Assembly: GCF_015352955.1 (NCBI RefSeq)
Contig: NZ_JACYOX010000037.1
Coordinates: forward strand, 1-51,774
Reading direction: 5' to 3'
Source: Noviherbaspirillum soli
Lineage (GTDB): Bacteria; Pseudomonadota; Gammaproteobacteria; Burkholderiales; Burkholderiaceae_D
DNA length: 51,774 nt
In this document: positions 34,775 to 43,572 of the stretch, piece after piece
Layout of the letters: every line of letters begins with the position of its first letter
Position numbering within the stretch: the first letter of the stretch is position 1
The notes under the pieces: generated by a model
What the model saw: the letters and a program-made list of their open reading frames with translations, nothing else
Told to the model about the DNA's origin: nothing
Databases searched by the model: none
Made by a program: the position numbers and the translations under genes

Positions 34775-35300
34775 TGCGGTAGAGGCAATGCCGGCGCAGC
34801 GGATGGCCTTCCGGCAGCGCCGGATGATCAAACCCGTTTCCATCCTCGCGCATGCCCAGGCGCTCCATCACCGCTCGTGAACGCACATTGCCGACGGCGG
34901 TGAAGGCGACGATCTCTTCCAGTTGCAGCCTGTCGAATCCAAAACGCAGCGCCCCGCCCGCGGCTTCGCTGGCATAGCCGCGACCCCAGTATTGATGAGC
35001 CAGGCGCCAGCCGATTTCAACACACGGGGAAAACGGCAGCGCGTCCGGTCGCGCATGCAGGCCGACAAAGCCGATGAACGCCTGCGTTGCATTGCATTCC
35101 ACTGCCCAGAAGCCCCAGCCCTGCGCCTCGATGAATTTCTGGAAGCGCTCGGCCAGCGCGTCGCTCTGGCTGGGAGACAAGAGAGAAGGGAAACATGCCA
35201 TCACTCGCGGATCGGCATTGAGGGCGCGGAATGGCGGCTTGTCCTCTTCGCGCCAGGGCCGCAGGCGCAGACGCGCCGTCTGGATGACTGCCGGTTCCAT
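34752..35300 (-). CDS. GNAT-family N-acetyltransferase (RimJ/RimL-like)
   Basis: A 182-residue acetyltransferase of the Acetyltransf_3 type. It shows TARLRLRPWREEDKPPF at the start, EIGWRLAHQYWGRGYASEA (the acetyl-CoA-binding Q/R-x-x-G-x-A stretch) and FTAVGNVRSRAVMERLGM near the end. ATG 35300 has GGAGGG 6-11 bases upstream. The substrate is unknown. It lies 31 bases downstream of the histidine kinase and could share its transcript. Confidence 0.88.
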   Translation of the reverse strand: MEPAVIQTARLRLRPWREEDKPPFRALNADPRVMACFPSLLSPSQSDALAERFQKFIEAQGWGFWAVECNATQAFIGFVGLHARPDALPFSPCVEIGWRLAHQYWGRGYASEAAGGALRFGFDRLQLEEIVAFTAVGNVRSRAVMERLGMREDGNGFDHPALPEGHPLRRHCLYRISASAPA

Positions 35301-35331
35301 CACTGGCCCTCCCGAAAAAGCCTGGACAGTC

Positions 35332-38121
35332 TCAGTCCGCAAGCTTCAGCATCGCCGTCACCCGCTGCGCAAAGATATCCAGGCTGAACGGCTTGGTCAG
35401 CACATCCATCGCCGGCTCCAGCATGCCGTTGCGGGTCGGCGCGTCTTCCGCATAGCCGGTGATGAACAGCACCTTCAGGCCGGGACGGCGCAGCCGCGCC
35501 GCTTCGGCCAGCTGGCGGCCGTTCATGCCGCCGGGCAGGCCGACGTCGGTGATGAGCAGGTCGGCATGCTGGCCGGCGTCGATCAGGCCGAGCGCGGCGG
35601 CGGCGTCGCCGCTCTGCACGACCCGGTAGTTCAGCATTTCCAGCATCTCGGCCAGCAGCTCGCGCAGATGGCCCTCGTCGTCCACCAGCAGCAGGGTGGC
35701 CTGGCTGACCGCCTGCATCGCATTCCCATTCCTGGCAATGTGGCTGTCGGGCAGCGCGTCGCCGCGATAGCGCGGCAGCTTGAGCCGGATCACGGTGCCT
35801 GCGCCCGGCGCGGTATCGATCACGATATGGCCGCCGGACTGCTTGGCGAAGCCATAGATCATCGACAGCCCGAGGCCGGTGCCCTGCCCCTGCGGCTTGG
35901 TCGTGAAGAAGGGATCGAAGGCGCGCGCGGCGACCTCGGGCGTCATGCCGGTGCCGTTGTCGGCCACCCGGATGGACACATAGTCGCCGGGCTGCACTTC
36001 GGCATGCCGGGCGGCGTAATCCGCGTCGAGCACGGTGTTGGCGGTTTCGATGGTCAGCAGGCCGCCGCCGGGCATGGCATCGCGGGCATTGATGGCGAGA
36101 TTGAGCAGCGCGCTTTCGAGCTGGTTGGGGTCGCATTCGATAGGCCAGACATCGGCCGCCAGCCTGGCTTCCACCTGGACCGAGGGACCAACCGTGCGCC
36201 CGATCAGGTCGGTCATCGTCGCCACCAGCCGGTTCGGGTCCAGCGGCTTGGGCATCAGGGTCTGGCGGCGGGAAAAGGCCAGCAGCCTGTGCGTGAGCGC
36301 GGCGGCGCGGTTGGCCACCGCCATGGCGTCGTCGATATGGCGCGCCAGGCCGATGCCGCCGCTGCGCATCTTCACCTTCAGCAGTTCCAGGTTGCCCACC
36401 ATGCCGGCCAGCAGGTTGTTGAAGTCATGCGCAATGCCGCCGGTCAGCTGGCCAACCGCTTCCATTTTCTGGGCCTGGCGCAGCGCTTCCTCGGTCTGGT
36501 GCAGGAGTTCGGCCTGGCGCCGTTCCGCGGTGATGTCGCGCGCCACGCCGTAGAGCACGTCGCCCTCGGGCACGATGGTCCAGGACAGCCAGCGGAAACC
36601 GCCGTCGCGGTGCAGGTCGCGCACCTCGTAGCGCACCAGCGCCTCGCCGCGCGCCAGCAATTCCACCTTGCTGCTCAAGTCCGCGCGATGGTCCGGATGG
36701 GTCATTTCGAGGAAGGGCATCGATACCGCTTCCTCCAGGCTCCAGCCGAGGATGGCGGTGAAAGCCGGATTCACATTCAGGAAGTAGCCGTTCAGCGAGG
36801 CAATCGCCATGATGTCCTGCGACATGCCCCAGAGCCGGTCACGCTCCAGCGTGCTCTGGCGGATGCCGATTTCGAGGCCGGCATTGAGCTGGCGCAGCGC
36901 GTCCTCGGTACGGCGCAGTTCGGTGATGTCGGTATGCACGCCCACCCATTCAATGATGTGGCCGCGCGCATCCATGGTGGGAACGGCGCGCACCGAATAA
37001 TGGCGCCACTGGCCGTCGCGACGGCGCAGCCGGTGCTCGGCCACATAAGCGCGGCGCTCGGCTACGGCCTGGTGCCAGACGTCGATGCTCTGGCGCACAT
37101 CGTCCGGATGCACCACGGCGGTCCAGCCAGAGTCCTGGTACTGCTCGTAGCTCTGGCCGGTGAGCATGGCCCATCCCGGCTGCTCGCCGCGCATGCGGCC
37201 GGTCGCATCGTTGGTCCAGAGCACGCCCTCGACCGCCTTGATCGCGGCCTGGAAGCGGGCATTGCTGGCCACCACGGCGGCTTCGGCCAGCTTGCGGTCG
37301 TGGATGTCGAGCACGGCGCCGACATAGCCGAGGTAGCTGCCGTCCTCGCCGAAGCGGGGCGCGGCGGCGTCGATGACCCAGCGGTAGACGCCATCATGCC
37401 GGCGCAGCCGGTACTCGGCACGGAAATGGGACTGGGCCTCGTTGGCCGTCAGGAAGGCTGTTTCGGCGGCGGGCCGGTCTTCGGCATGGGTGGCGTCCAG
37501 CCATCCCAGGCCCAGCCCGTCGTCCCGGGATTGGCCGGTGAACTGGTACCAGGCCGGATTGAGATAGGTGCAGTAGCCGCTCGCCTCGGTGATCCACATG
37601 ATGATTTCGGTGTGGTCGGCGATGCTGCGGTAGGGCGGCGTGTCGTCATGCGGCGCGCTGGCCGTGGCGTCGACCCAGGTACAGCAAACGCCGACCGGCG
37701 CGCCCCCGGCATCGCGTACCGGCGCCAGGGAGTAGTCAAGCCAGGCCAGTTCGCGCAGGCCGCCGCACAGGCGGCTCAGCGGCTGGCGCCGGCGGTGCAC
37801 CGGATCGCCCGCCATGCTCCGGGCAAACAGCGGCTGCAACTGCTGCCAGTCCCATGGCCAAGCCTCGTCCACCGGCCTGCCCAGCGCCGCCGGATGGCGG
37901 TCGCCCAGCAGCTGCGCAAAGGCGTCGTTGTACAGCAGCAGGCCTTCCGGCCCCCATGCGATGCAGGTGGCGAAGCCTGAATCGAGCGCCAGCGACAGCG
38001 CAGTGGCAAGCGCCTGCGGCCATTCATGGGGCTGGCCAAGGCCGCGCAGGCGGTCTGGCTGGCGCAACAGGCTGCGGACTTCGCCGGGCCCCTGGAGAAA
38101 ATGAGGCTTGGGGTTCTGCAT
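35332..38121 (-). CDS. Hybrid histidine kinase with four PAS domains and C-terminal receiver
   Basis: A 929-residue soluble sensor kinase. PAS-like domains lie at about 45-155, 165-280, 285-400 and 430-535, each of the last three ending in a PAC-type strand (DIHDR, DITELRR, DITAERR). HisKA has phospho-accepting His565 in GGIAHDFNNLL. The ATPase domain has NLAINARDAM (N box), VADNGTGM (G1), FDPFFTT (F box) and GTGLGLS (G2). The receiver has VDDE at 813-816, Asp859 in LLITDVGLPG and Lys910 in LTKPF. There are no membrane segments, so it senses a cytoplasmic signal. No separate response regulator is adjacent. ATG 38121 is preferred; an open extension upstream is unlike the family. Confidence 0.92.
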   Translation of the reverse strand: MQNPKPHFLQGPGEVRSLLRQPDRLRGLGQPHEWPQALATALSLALDSGFATCIAWGPEGLLLYNDAFAQLLGDRHPAALGRPVDEAWPWDWQQLQPLFARSMAGDPVHRRRQPLSRLCGGLRELAWLDYSLAPVRDAGGAPVGVCCTWVDATASAPHDDTPPYRSIADHTEIIMWITEASGYCTYLNPAWYQFTGQSRDDGLGLGWLDATHAEDRPAAETAFLTANEAQSHFRAEYRLRRHDGVYRWVIDAAAPRFGEDGSYLGYVGAVLDIHDRKLAEAAVVASNARFQAAIKAVEGVLWTNDATGRMRGEQPGWAMLTGQSYEQYQDSGWTAVVHPDDVRQSIDVWHQAVAERRAYVAEHRLRRRDGQWRHYSVRAVPTMDARGHIIEWVGVHTDITELRRTEDALRQLNAGLEIGIRQSTLERDRLWGMSQDIMAIASLNGYFLNVNPAFTAILGWSLEEAVSMPFLEMTHPDHRADLSSKVELLARGEALVRYEVRDLHRDGGFRWLSWTIVPEGDVLYGVARDITAERRQAELLHQTEEALRQAQKMEAVGQLTGGIAHDFNNLLAGMVGNLELLKVKMRSGGIGLARHIDDAMAVANRAAALTHRLLAFSRRQTLMPKPLDPNRLVATMTDLIGRTVGPSVQVEARLAADVWPIECDPNQLESALLNLAINARDAMPGGGLLTIETANTVLDADYAARHAEVQPGDYVSIRVADNGTGMTPEVAARAFDPFFTTKPQGQGTGLGLSMIYGFAKQSGGHIVIDTAPGAGTVIRLKLPRYRGDALPDSHIARNGNAMQAVSQATLLLVDDEGHLRELLAEMLEMLNYRVVQSGDAAAALGLIDAGQHADLLITDVGLPGGMNGRQLAEAARLRRPGLKVLFITGYAEDAPTRNGMLEPAMDVLTKPFSLDIFAQRVTAMLKLAD

Positions 38122-38221
38122 CAGGGGCCTATAGAAAGAGCGATGGGTGTATCGGAAATTGCCGGCAACATGGTATTGCACAGCGCAAGCCGGGGGCAAT
38201 GTATTTCATGCGGTCCGCAGT

Positions 38222-38449
38222 CGTCATGTCGGCCGCTTTTCCTGATCGACCATTGGCGCAATGCCCCTGCGGGGTATTGTGCCCTACGAGAGTTGTTCGT
38301 CCACGGCGCAGGCTGGGTCAGTATTGTAGGGTGCAATACCCGAAGGGCATTGCACCATCGGTCGCCATCCGCGATCGTCATGTCGGCCGCTTTCCATGAT
38401 CGACCAATGGCGCAATGCCCCTGCGGGGTATTGCGCCCTACGAGAGTTG
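38222..38449. repeat. REP-like palindrome cluster, three units
   Basis: Two 74-base direct copies at 38222-38295 and 38376-38449 are nearly identical. Each holds GGCGCAATGCCCC, TGC, GGGGTATTG[T/C]GCC then CTAC, an imperfect 13-bp palindrome. Between them, at 38326-38356, is an inverted relative, GTAGGGTGCAATACCC followed by GAAGGGCATTGCACC. The alternating orientation is like a BIME. The rest of the gap between the kinase start and the thioesterase stop (38122-38463) shows no gene. Confidence 0.85.
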
Positions 38450-38463
38450 CGGCCGGCGTGCGC

Positions 38464-38907
38464 TTAAGCCACCCAGTTTACCCGCTGGAACTTGCCCGAA
38501 AACGCGTCCGGCATCGGCACCACCTTGCGCGTCTTGTAATTGAAGAACACGAAACCCGACTTCGCCATTGCCACCAGCGCCTGGTCGCGCGGCCGGGTGA
38601 TGCGGAAGGTGATGTCGCCGCCGTAGGTGTTGAAGTCCATCACGCCGACTTCGAACAGCAGCTGGTCGCGCGCATGGGCTTCATTGCGGTAGGTGGTGGC
38701 GAGGTCGGTGACGATGGTGCCGACATCCTGGTCCAGGGTGCCTTCCAGGCCGAAGTCGAACAGGAAGCGCGCCCGCGCTTCGGAAATCATCGAGATCATC
38801 GAATCGTTGCCAAGGTGGTTGGCGCCGTTGATGTCGGTCACGCGCACGGTGAGCTGGGTGGCATAGTAGTACTGGTCTTCAGGGAAATCGAGCTTCAGGC
38901 GGGCCAT
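38464..38907 (-). CDS. Hotdog-fold acyl-CoA thioesterase
   Basis: A 147-residue 4HBT-like thioesterase. It shows TQLTVRVTDINGANHLGNDSMISMISEARARFLFDFG, where the Asn-x-x-Asn-His-Leu-Gly-Asn pattern corresponds to the YbgC-type active site with Asp replaced. The rest alternates beta strands as expected (LFEVGVMDFNTYGGDITFRI, KSGFVFFNYKTRKVV). ATG 38907 is used; a TTG nine codons upstream is possible but not supported. The acyl substrate is unknown. The neighbouring EamA gene is 82 bases upstream on the same strand. Confidence 0.8.
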   Translation of the reverse strand: MARLKLDFPEDQYYYATQLTVRVTDINGANHLGNDSMISMISEARARFLFDFGLEGTLDQDVGTIVTDLATTYRNEAHARDQLLFEVGVMDFNTYGGDITFRITRPRDQALVAMAKSGFVFFNYKTRKVVPMPDAFSGKFQRVNWVA

Positions 38908-38989
38908 GATGTGCTGGTAAATGTTGCGGCGCAACGCGCGCCAGCCGGGATTGTACCGGTATCGACAAGCCAGTCAGGCCGAAAGCACT

Positions 38990-39895
38990 CTAGCGCCGCG
39001 AGGACAGCACGATGCCGCCGACGATGAGCAGGAAGGCAACCGCATGATAGAGATGCGGCAGTTCGCCCAGGAAGGCCGAGGACAGGATCGCTGCGAACAG
39101 CGGCGTGAGGTTGCTGAAAAAAGCGGCAATGCTGGGGCCGACCCGCTGCACGCCGGTGCCCCAGCAGCGCAAGGCGATCACCGCCGGACCGATGCCGACA
39201 TAGACCAGCGCCGCCGCCAGCGGCCAGCTCCAGTGGATGCGGGCATCCGATACCAGCCACTCGCCGCCGGCGAAGAGCCCGGACCAGGCCAGGCCGAACA
39301 CGACCTGCGCCATCAGGAAGGCAGACCAGTCCGGCCGCAGCTTCTGCGCCGCGCCAGGCAGGGGCAGCGTCAGCAGCCAGCTGTAGAAGGACCAGACGAT
39401 GGTGGCGACGATCATCAGCAGGTCGCCGGCCACCAGCCGCAGGCCCAGCAGCTGGCGCCATTCGCCGCGCGACAGCACCACCAGCACGCCGAGGATGGAC
39501 AGCACCGCGCCCACCATCTGGCGCGGCGACACCCGCACCTTGAAGAACAGCCAGCCGATGGCCAGCATCCAGACCGGCATGCTGGCGCCGACCAGGGTGA
39601 CATTGATCGGCGTGGAGCTCTTCAGCGCCAGGTACTGCATCGCGTTGTACAGGCCCACGCCCAGGAGGCCCAGCAGCGCGAAGCGGCGCCATGCCGGCCA
39701 CAGCACGCTGCCGCGCCGCAGCACCCAGCCGGCCAGCGGCAGCAGCACCATGAATGCCACCAGCCAGCGCACGAAATTCATCATCACCGGGGGCACCATG
39801 CCCTGCACCATGCGGCCCACCACCGCATTGCTGGCCCAGAGCAGCGGCGGAAGCAGCAGCATCACGATGGTGGACGGAGTGAGTCTGGCGGACAT
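38990..39895 (-). CDS. EamA/DMT-family transporter
   Basis: A 301-residue protein with ten predicted membrane segments in two EamA halves: ALLWASNAVVGRMVQG-like start (PPLLWASNAVVGRMVQG) and second-half GIGPAVIALRCWGTGVQRVGPSIAAFFSNLTPLFAAILS. The substrate is unknown. A second EamA gene lies at 43573; the two are clearly different paralogues. Confidence 0.9.
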   Translation of the reverse strand: MSARLTPSTIVMLLLPPLLWASNAVVGRMVQGMVPPVMMNFVRWLVAFMVLLPLAGWVLRRGSVLWPAWRRFALLGLLGVGLYNAMQYLALKSSTPINVTLVGASMPVWMLAIGWLFFKVRVSPRQMVGAVLSILGVLVVLSRGEWRQLLGLRLVAGDLLMIVATIVWSFYSWLLTLPLPGAAQKLRPDWSAFLMAQVVFGLAWSGLFAGGEWLVSDARIHWSWPLAAALVYVGIGPAVIALRCWGTGVQRVGPSIAAFFSNLTPLFAAILSSAFLGELPHLYHAVAFLLIVGGIVLSSRR

Positions 39896-40097
39896 GAAAT
39901 AGGGAAATGGTTGCCGGTTCGGGAGCCGGGATTGTAACGGTTAACCAGGCGGGAGATGAGCGCGCGATGGGTCGGCATGATGCAGCCGGCAAGGCGCGAT
40001 CCGTTGAACGCCGGCGCACGGGCGCAGCAAGGCCCGAGTCATTCGACGAGCGCATCCGGCTGGCCGGGCAGGCATGCGGCATCCGTGCCGACGCGTC

Positions 40098-40123
40098 GCC
40101 GCCGGGCGTGCCGGCCCGGCGGC
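40098..40123. terminator. GC-rich hairpin after the ankyrin gene
   Basis: GCCGCCGGGC (40098-40107) pairs with GCCCGGCGGC (40114-40123) over a six-base loop. It lies just past the ankyrin-gene stop on the minus strand. No T-run follows, so it is only a candidate terminator. Confidence 0.45.
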
Positions 40124-40126
40124 GGC

Positions 40127-40648
40127 TCAGGCGCCCAGGGCCTCGAGCTGCCTGGCCGTTTCCGGCGCGCCCATCGTCAGGGCCAGGTCCCGGGCGCTCA
40201 GGCCCTTGGCATTGCGCGCATGCGGATCGCCGCCGTGGGCCAGCATCAGTTCCAGCATCGCGGTGCGGTTGAACATGGCCGCCATCATCAGCGCGGTGCG
40301 GCCGTCCGGCGCGGCGCCGTCCACCTTGGCGCCGCTGGCCAGCAGCAGTTCGGCGATCTCGCGGTAATCCTTGAAGACTGCCGCCGCCAGGGGCAGCTGG
40401 CCATTGTCGTTGTAGATCTCGGTGTCGGCGCCATGCTGCAGCAGCACGCGGGCGGCCTCGAGATGGCCGTGATAGCAGGCCAGCATCAGCAGCGTGTCGC
40501 CCTTCTCGTTGCGCAGGTTGGCCGGCACGCCCAGGGCCAGCAAACGCGCCAGCGTGGCGGCGTCGCCGGAGCGGGCGTAGTCGAACATTTCCTTCAGGTG
40601 CTGGCGCAATTGGGCCTGGCGCTCGGCGTCGGGTTGCTGGTCTGACAT
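40127..40648 (-). CDS. Ankyrin-repeat protein
   Basis: A 173-residue cytosolic protein made of about four ankyrin repeats after a short helical N-terminus. Repeats are seen as NLRNEKGDTLLMLACYHGHLEAARVLLQHGAD, then NDNGQLPLAAAVFKDYREIAELLLASGA, then PDGRTALMMAAMFNRTAMLELMLAHGGD and NAKGLSARDLALTMG. No signal peptide is present. Partner is unknown; similar small ankyrin proteins are common in Burkholderiales. It is divergent from the acidic protein at 40739. Confidence 0.9.
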   Translation of the reverse strand: MSDQQPDAERQAQLRQHLKEMFDYARSGDAATLARLLALGVPANLRNEKGDTLLMLACYHGHLEAARVLLQHGADTEIYNDNGQLPLAAAVFKDYREIAELLLASGAKVDGAAPDGRTALMMAAMFNRTAMLELMLAHGGDPHARNAKGLSARDLALTMGAPETARQLEALGA

Positions 40649-40738
40649 GGGAATCCCGTGAGGTCGATGGCGCGCTGTGAGCGCGGCGGATCTGGATTAA
40701 TATACCGTCTTGAAATTTCCCCTCCATGCATTTCCGCA

Positions 40739-41239
40739 ATGACTGACACTTCCCCCGATTTGCCCGCGTCCGACGACGACGCCAAGATTGAAGAGCCGCG
40801 CCTGTGGCGCGACAACGGCTGGACCGCGCGCGTGATCAAGAACGAGGACGACGACGGCTGGGCGGTGGCCATGATCAAGGATGGCGAAGCCGAGCCGGCG
40901 CTGGTCGGCCCCTGGACCATGGGCCGCGACAAGAAAAACCCCAAGCCGCTCGATGCATCCGCCTTCGGCACCCTGGTCAAGACCGCGTCCGAGGTGCTGC
41001 GCCGGCATGAGCAGCAGCTGCACGCGATGCTGCACAAGAGCCTGTTCGTCAATGCCGAGGCCGGCCGCATCGAGGTCATCCTCGATATCGTGCCCGACGA
41101 GGACGACCCGTATGCGCTGCTGTCGGCGCGCGATGAATACGGCGAGCAGCTGGCCGAAGTGCGGGTGGCGCCCAACTTCAAGCTCAGCCCGTCCAGCGCC
41201 GCCGCCTGGATCGAAGGCGGCTTCCGCCGCCCGAACTAG
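40739..41239 (+). CDS. Conserved-looking acidic protein of unknown function
   Basis: A 166-residue soluble protein that I do not recognise. The N-terminal 30 residues are acidic (SPDLPASDDDAKIEEP). A compact region follows with WRDNGWTARVIKNEDDDGWAVAMI, then GPWTMGRDKKNPKPLDASAF, a predicted helix with ASEVLRRHEQQLHAML, and a C-terminal beta region (GRIEVILDIVPDEDDPYALLSARDEYGEQLAEVRVAPNF). Codon use fits the neighbours. It lies 26 bases upstream of the helicase-nuclease and points the same way, so it may be co-transcribed and functionally linked; no domain evidence supports a role. Confidence 0.7.
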   Translation: MTDTSPDLPASDDDAKIEEPRLWRDNGWTARVIKNEDDDGWAVAMIKDGEAEPALVGPWTMGRDKKNPKPLDASAFGTLVKTASEVLRRHEQQLHAMLHKSLFVNAEAGRIEVILDIVPDEDDPYALLSARDEYGEQLAEVRVAPNFKLSPSSAAAWIEGGFRRPN

Positions 41240-41265
41240 ATTCCACCGCACCTTCCCTGCCTGCC

Positions 41266-43563
41266 TTGAACGACCCGTCCACACCGCGCCGCTACACGGT
41301 GGCCGTGCGCGCGCTGTGCGAGTTCACCGCCAAGGCGGGCGACCTCGACCTGCGCTTCACGCCCTCGCCCACCGCGCTGGAAGGCATCGCCGGCCATGCG
41401 GTGGTGGCGTCGCGGCGGCCGGCGCCCTATGAAGCCGAGGTCAGCCTGTCGGGCCAGTTCGGCCAGCTGCTGGTGCGCGGCCGCGCCGACGGCTACGACC
41501 CGGCGGCGAACCGGGTGGACGAGGTCAAGACCTATCGCGGCGAACTGGCGGCCATGCCGGACAACCACCGGCATCTGCACTGGGCGCAGGTGCGCATCTA
41601 TGGCTGGCTGCTGTGCCAGGAACGCGGGCTGGAGAGCATCGAACTGGCGCTGGTGTATTTCGACATCGGCAGCCAGCGCGAGACCGTGCTCGTCGAAACC
41701 CGCGACGCCGCCTGGCTGCGGGCGCATTTCGAAGACCACTGCCGGCGCTTCGAGGCCTGGGCAGAACAGGAACTGGCGCACCGCGCCGCACGCGACGCGG
41801 CGCTGTCGGCGCTCACATTTCCGCATGCCGAATTCCGCCCCGGCCAGCGCCACCTGGCGACCTCGGTCTACCGCACCGCCCGCGACGGTGGCTGCCTGAT
41901 GGCGCAGGCGCCGACCGGCATCGGCAAGACGGTGGGCACGCTGTTCCCGCTGCTCAAGGCCTGTCCCGGCCAGGCGCTGGACAAGGTGTTCTTCCTGGCC
42001 GCCAAGACCTCGGGGCGGGCGCTGGCGCTGGACGCGCTGGAACAGATCGGCGCCGCCGCGCCCGCCGCCCGGCCGCTGCGCACACTCGAACTGGTGGCGC
42101 GCGACAAGGCCTGCGTGCATCCGGACAAGGCCTGCCACGGCGCGTCCTGCCCGCTGGCGCAGGGTTTCTACGACCGCCTGCCGGCCGCCCGCAGCGCCGC
42201 GCTCGAGGCCGGCACGCTGGACCAGGACCGCCTGCGCACGGCGGCGCTGGCGCACCAGGTATGCCCCTATTACCTCGGCATGGAACTGGCGCGCTGGGCC
42301 GACGTGGTGATCGGCGACTACAACTACTACTTCGACCTGTCGGCGATGCTGCACGGCCTGACGCTGGCCAACCAGTGGCGGGTGGCGGTGCTGGTGGACG
42401 AGGCGCACAACATGGTCGAGCGCTCGCGCAGGATGTATAGCGCCGAGCTGGACCAGCACAGCCTGGCCGCCATGCGCCGCGACGCGCCGGCGCTGCTGAA
42501 GAAGCCGCTGGACAAGCTCAACCGCCAGTGGAATGCGCTGTGGCGCGACCAGGAGGACAGCTACGCCGTGCACGAGACGCTGCCGGACGGCTTCGTCAAT
42601 GCGCTGCAGCAGGCCACCAGCGCCATGACCGACTACCTGGCCGAGCACCCGACTGAAGTCCATGGCGCGCTGCAGGACTTCTATTTCGACGCGCTGCACT
42701 TCGGCCGCATTGCCGAACTGTTCGGGCCGCACTCGCTGTTCGACGTGACGCTGGACGCCGGCCGTGGACAAAAAACCGGCGCCCGCCTCTGCCTGCGCAA
42801 CATCGTGCCGGCGCCTTTCGTGCGGCCGCGCCTGAAGCTGGCGCGCGCCACGGTGATGTTTTCCGCCACGCTCAATCCGCGGCCCTTCTATGCCGACATG
42901 CTCGGCCTGCCGGAAGAGACCGCCTGGATCGATGTCGAATCGCCGTTCGAGGCCAGCCAGCTGGCGGTGCGGGTGGCGAGCCACATCTCCACCCGCTACC
43001 GTCAGCGGGAACAGTCGCTGGCGCCGATCGCCGACCTGATCGCGGCGCAGTATGCGCGCCAGCCGGGCAACTACCTGGCCTTCTTCAGCAGCTTCGATTA
43101 CCTGCGTCAGGTGGCGGCGCTGATGGCCGAACGGCATCCCGGCATTCCGTTCTGGGAGCAGTCGCGCGGCATGGAGGAAAGCGCGCGCACCGCTTTCCTG
43201 GGCCGCTTCACCGCCGATAGCGCCGGCGTCGGTTTCGCGGTGCTGGGCGGCGCCTTCGGCGAAGGCATCGACCTGCCGGGCCGGCGGCTGATCGGCGCCT
43301 TCATCGCCACCCTGGGCCTGCCGCAGATCAACCCGGTCAACGAGCAGATGCGCGAGCGCATGCAGCAGACCTTCGGCGCCGGCTACGACTACACCTACCT
43401 GTATCCCGGCCTGCAGAAGGTGGTGCAGGCGGCCGGCAGGGTGATACGCACCCGCGCCGATTCCGGCGTGGTGTACCTGATCGACGATCGCTACGCCAGG
43501 AACGAGGTGCGGCGCTTGCTGCCTGACTGGTGGGACGTGCGCCGCGCCACGTCCGCCTCATAG
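41266..43563 (+). CDS. PD-(D/E)XK nuclease / XPD-like helicase fusion
   Basis: A 765-residue protein. The first ~170 residues form a RecB/Cas4-like nuclease: Asp75 (RGRADGYD), Glu86-x-Lys88 (VDEVKTY) and the QxxxY helix motif Gln108/Tyr112 (HWAQVRIYGWLL). The helicase part has Walker A APTGIGKT (215-222), four cysteines spaced for a [4Fe-4S] cluster (283, 290, 295, 333), DEAH at 378-381, and C-terminal motifs FGEGIDLPGRRL and VVQAAGRVIRT. This is the DinG/XPD superfamily 2 layout with 5'-3' polarity expected. No ATG fits: the frame opens with TTG 41266 and similarity starts eight residues later, so TTG is the likely start. A DNA-repair or R-loop role is inferred. Confidence 0.88.
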   Translation: MNDPSTPRRYTVAVRALCEFTAKAGDLDLRFTPSPTALEGIAGHAVVASRRPAPYEAEVSLSGQFGQLLVRGRADGYDPAANRVDEVKTYRGELAAMPDNHRHLHWAQVRIYGWLLCQERGLESIELALVYFDIGSQRETVLVETRDAAWLRAHFEDHCRRFEAWAEQELAHRAARDAALSALTFPHAEFRPGQRHLATSVYRTARDGGCLMAQAPTGIGKTVGTLFPLLKACPGQALDKVFFLAAKTSGRALALDALEQIGAAAPAARPLRTLELVARDKACVHPDKACHGASCPLAQGFYDRLPAARSAALEAGTLDQDRLRTAALAHQVCPYYLGMELARWADVVIGDYNYYFDLSAMLHGLTLANQWRVAVLVDEAHNMVERSRRMYSAELDQHSLAAMRRDAPALLKKPLDKLNRQWNALWRDQEDSYAVHETLPDGFVNALQQATSAMTDYLAEHPTEVHGALQDFYFDALHFGRIAELFGPHSLFDVTLDAGRGQKTGARLCLRNIVPAPFVRPRLKLARATVMFSATLNPRPFYADMLGLPEETAWIDVESPFEASQLAVRVASHISTRYRQREQSLAPIADLIAAQYARQPGNYLAFFSSFDYLRQVAALMAERHPGIPFWEQSRGMEESARTAFLGRFTADSAGVGFAVLGGAFGEGIDLPGRRLIGAFIATLGLPQINPVNEQMRERMQQTFGAGYDYTYLYPGLQKVVQAAGRVIRTRADSGVVYLIDDRYARNEVRRLLPDWWDVRRATSAS

Positions 43564-43572
43564 AAAGACATC

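Noticed and set aside
35074-37980. Open frame of 968 codons on the plus strand, antisense to the hybrid kinase
   Set aside because: It mirrors a GC-rich gene with intact kinase motifs; the product is rich in His, Gln, Gly and Arg without any domain, as expected of a shadow frame.
38895-40739. Open frame of 614 codons on the minus strand
   Set aside because: It overlaps the EamA and ankyrin genes in another frame and shows only Arg/Gly/Ala-rich sequence.
41236-43137. Open frame of 633 codons on the minus strand
   Set aside because: It is antisense to the helicase-nuclease, whose motifs are all intact; the composition is that of a reverse frame.
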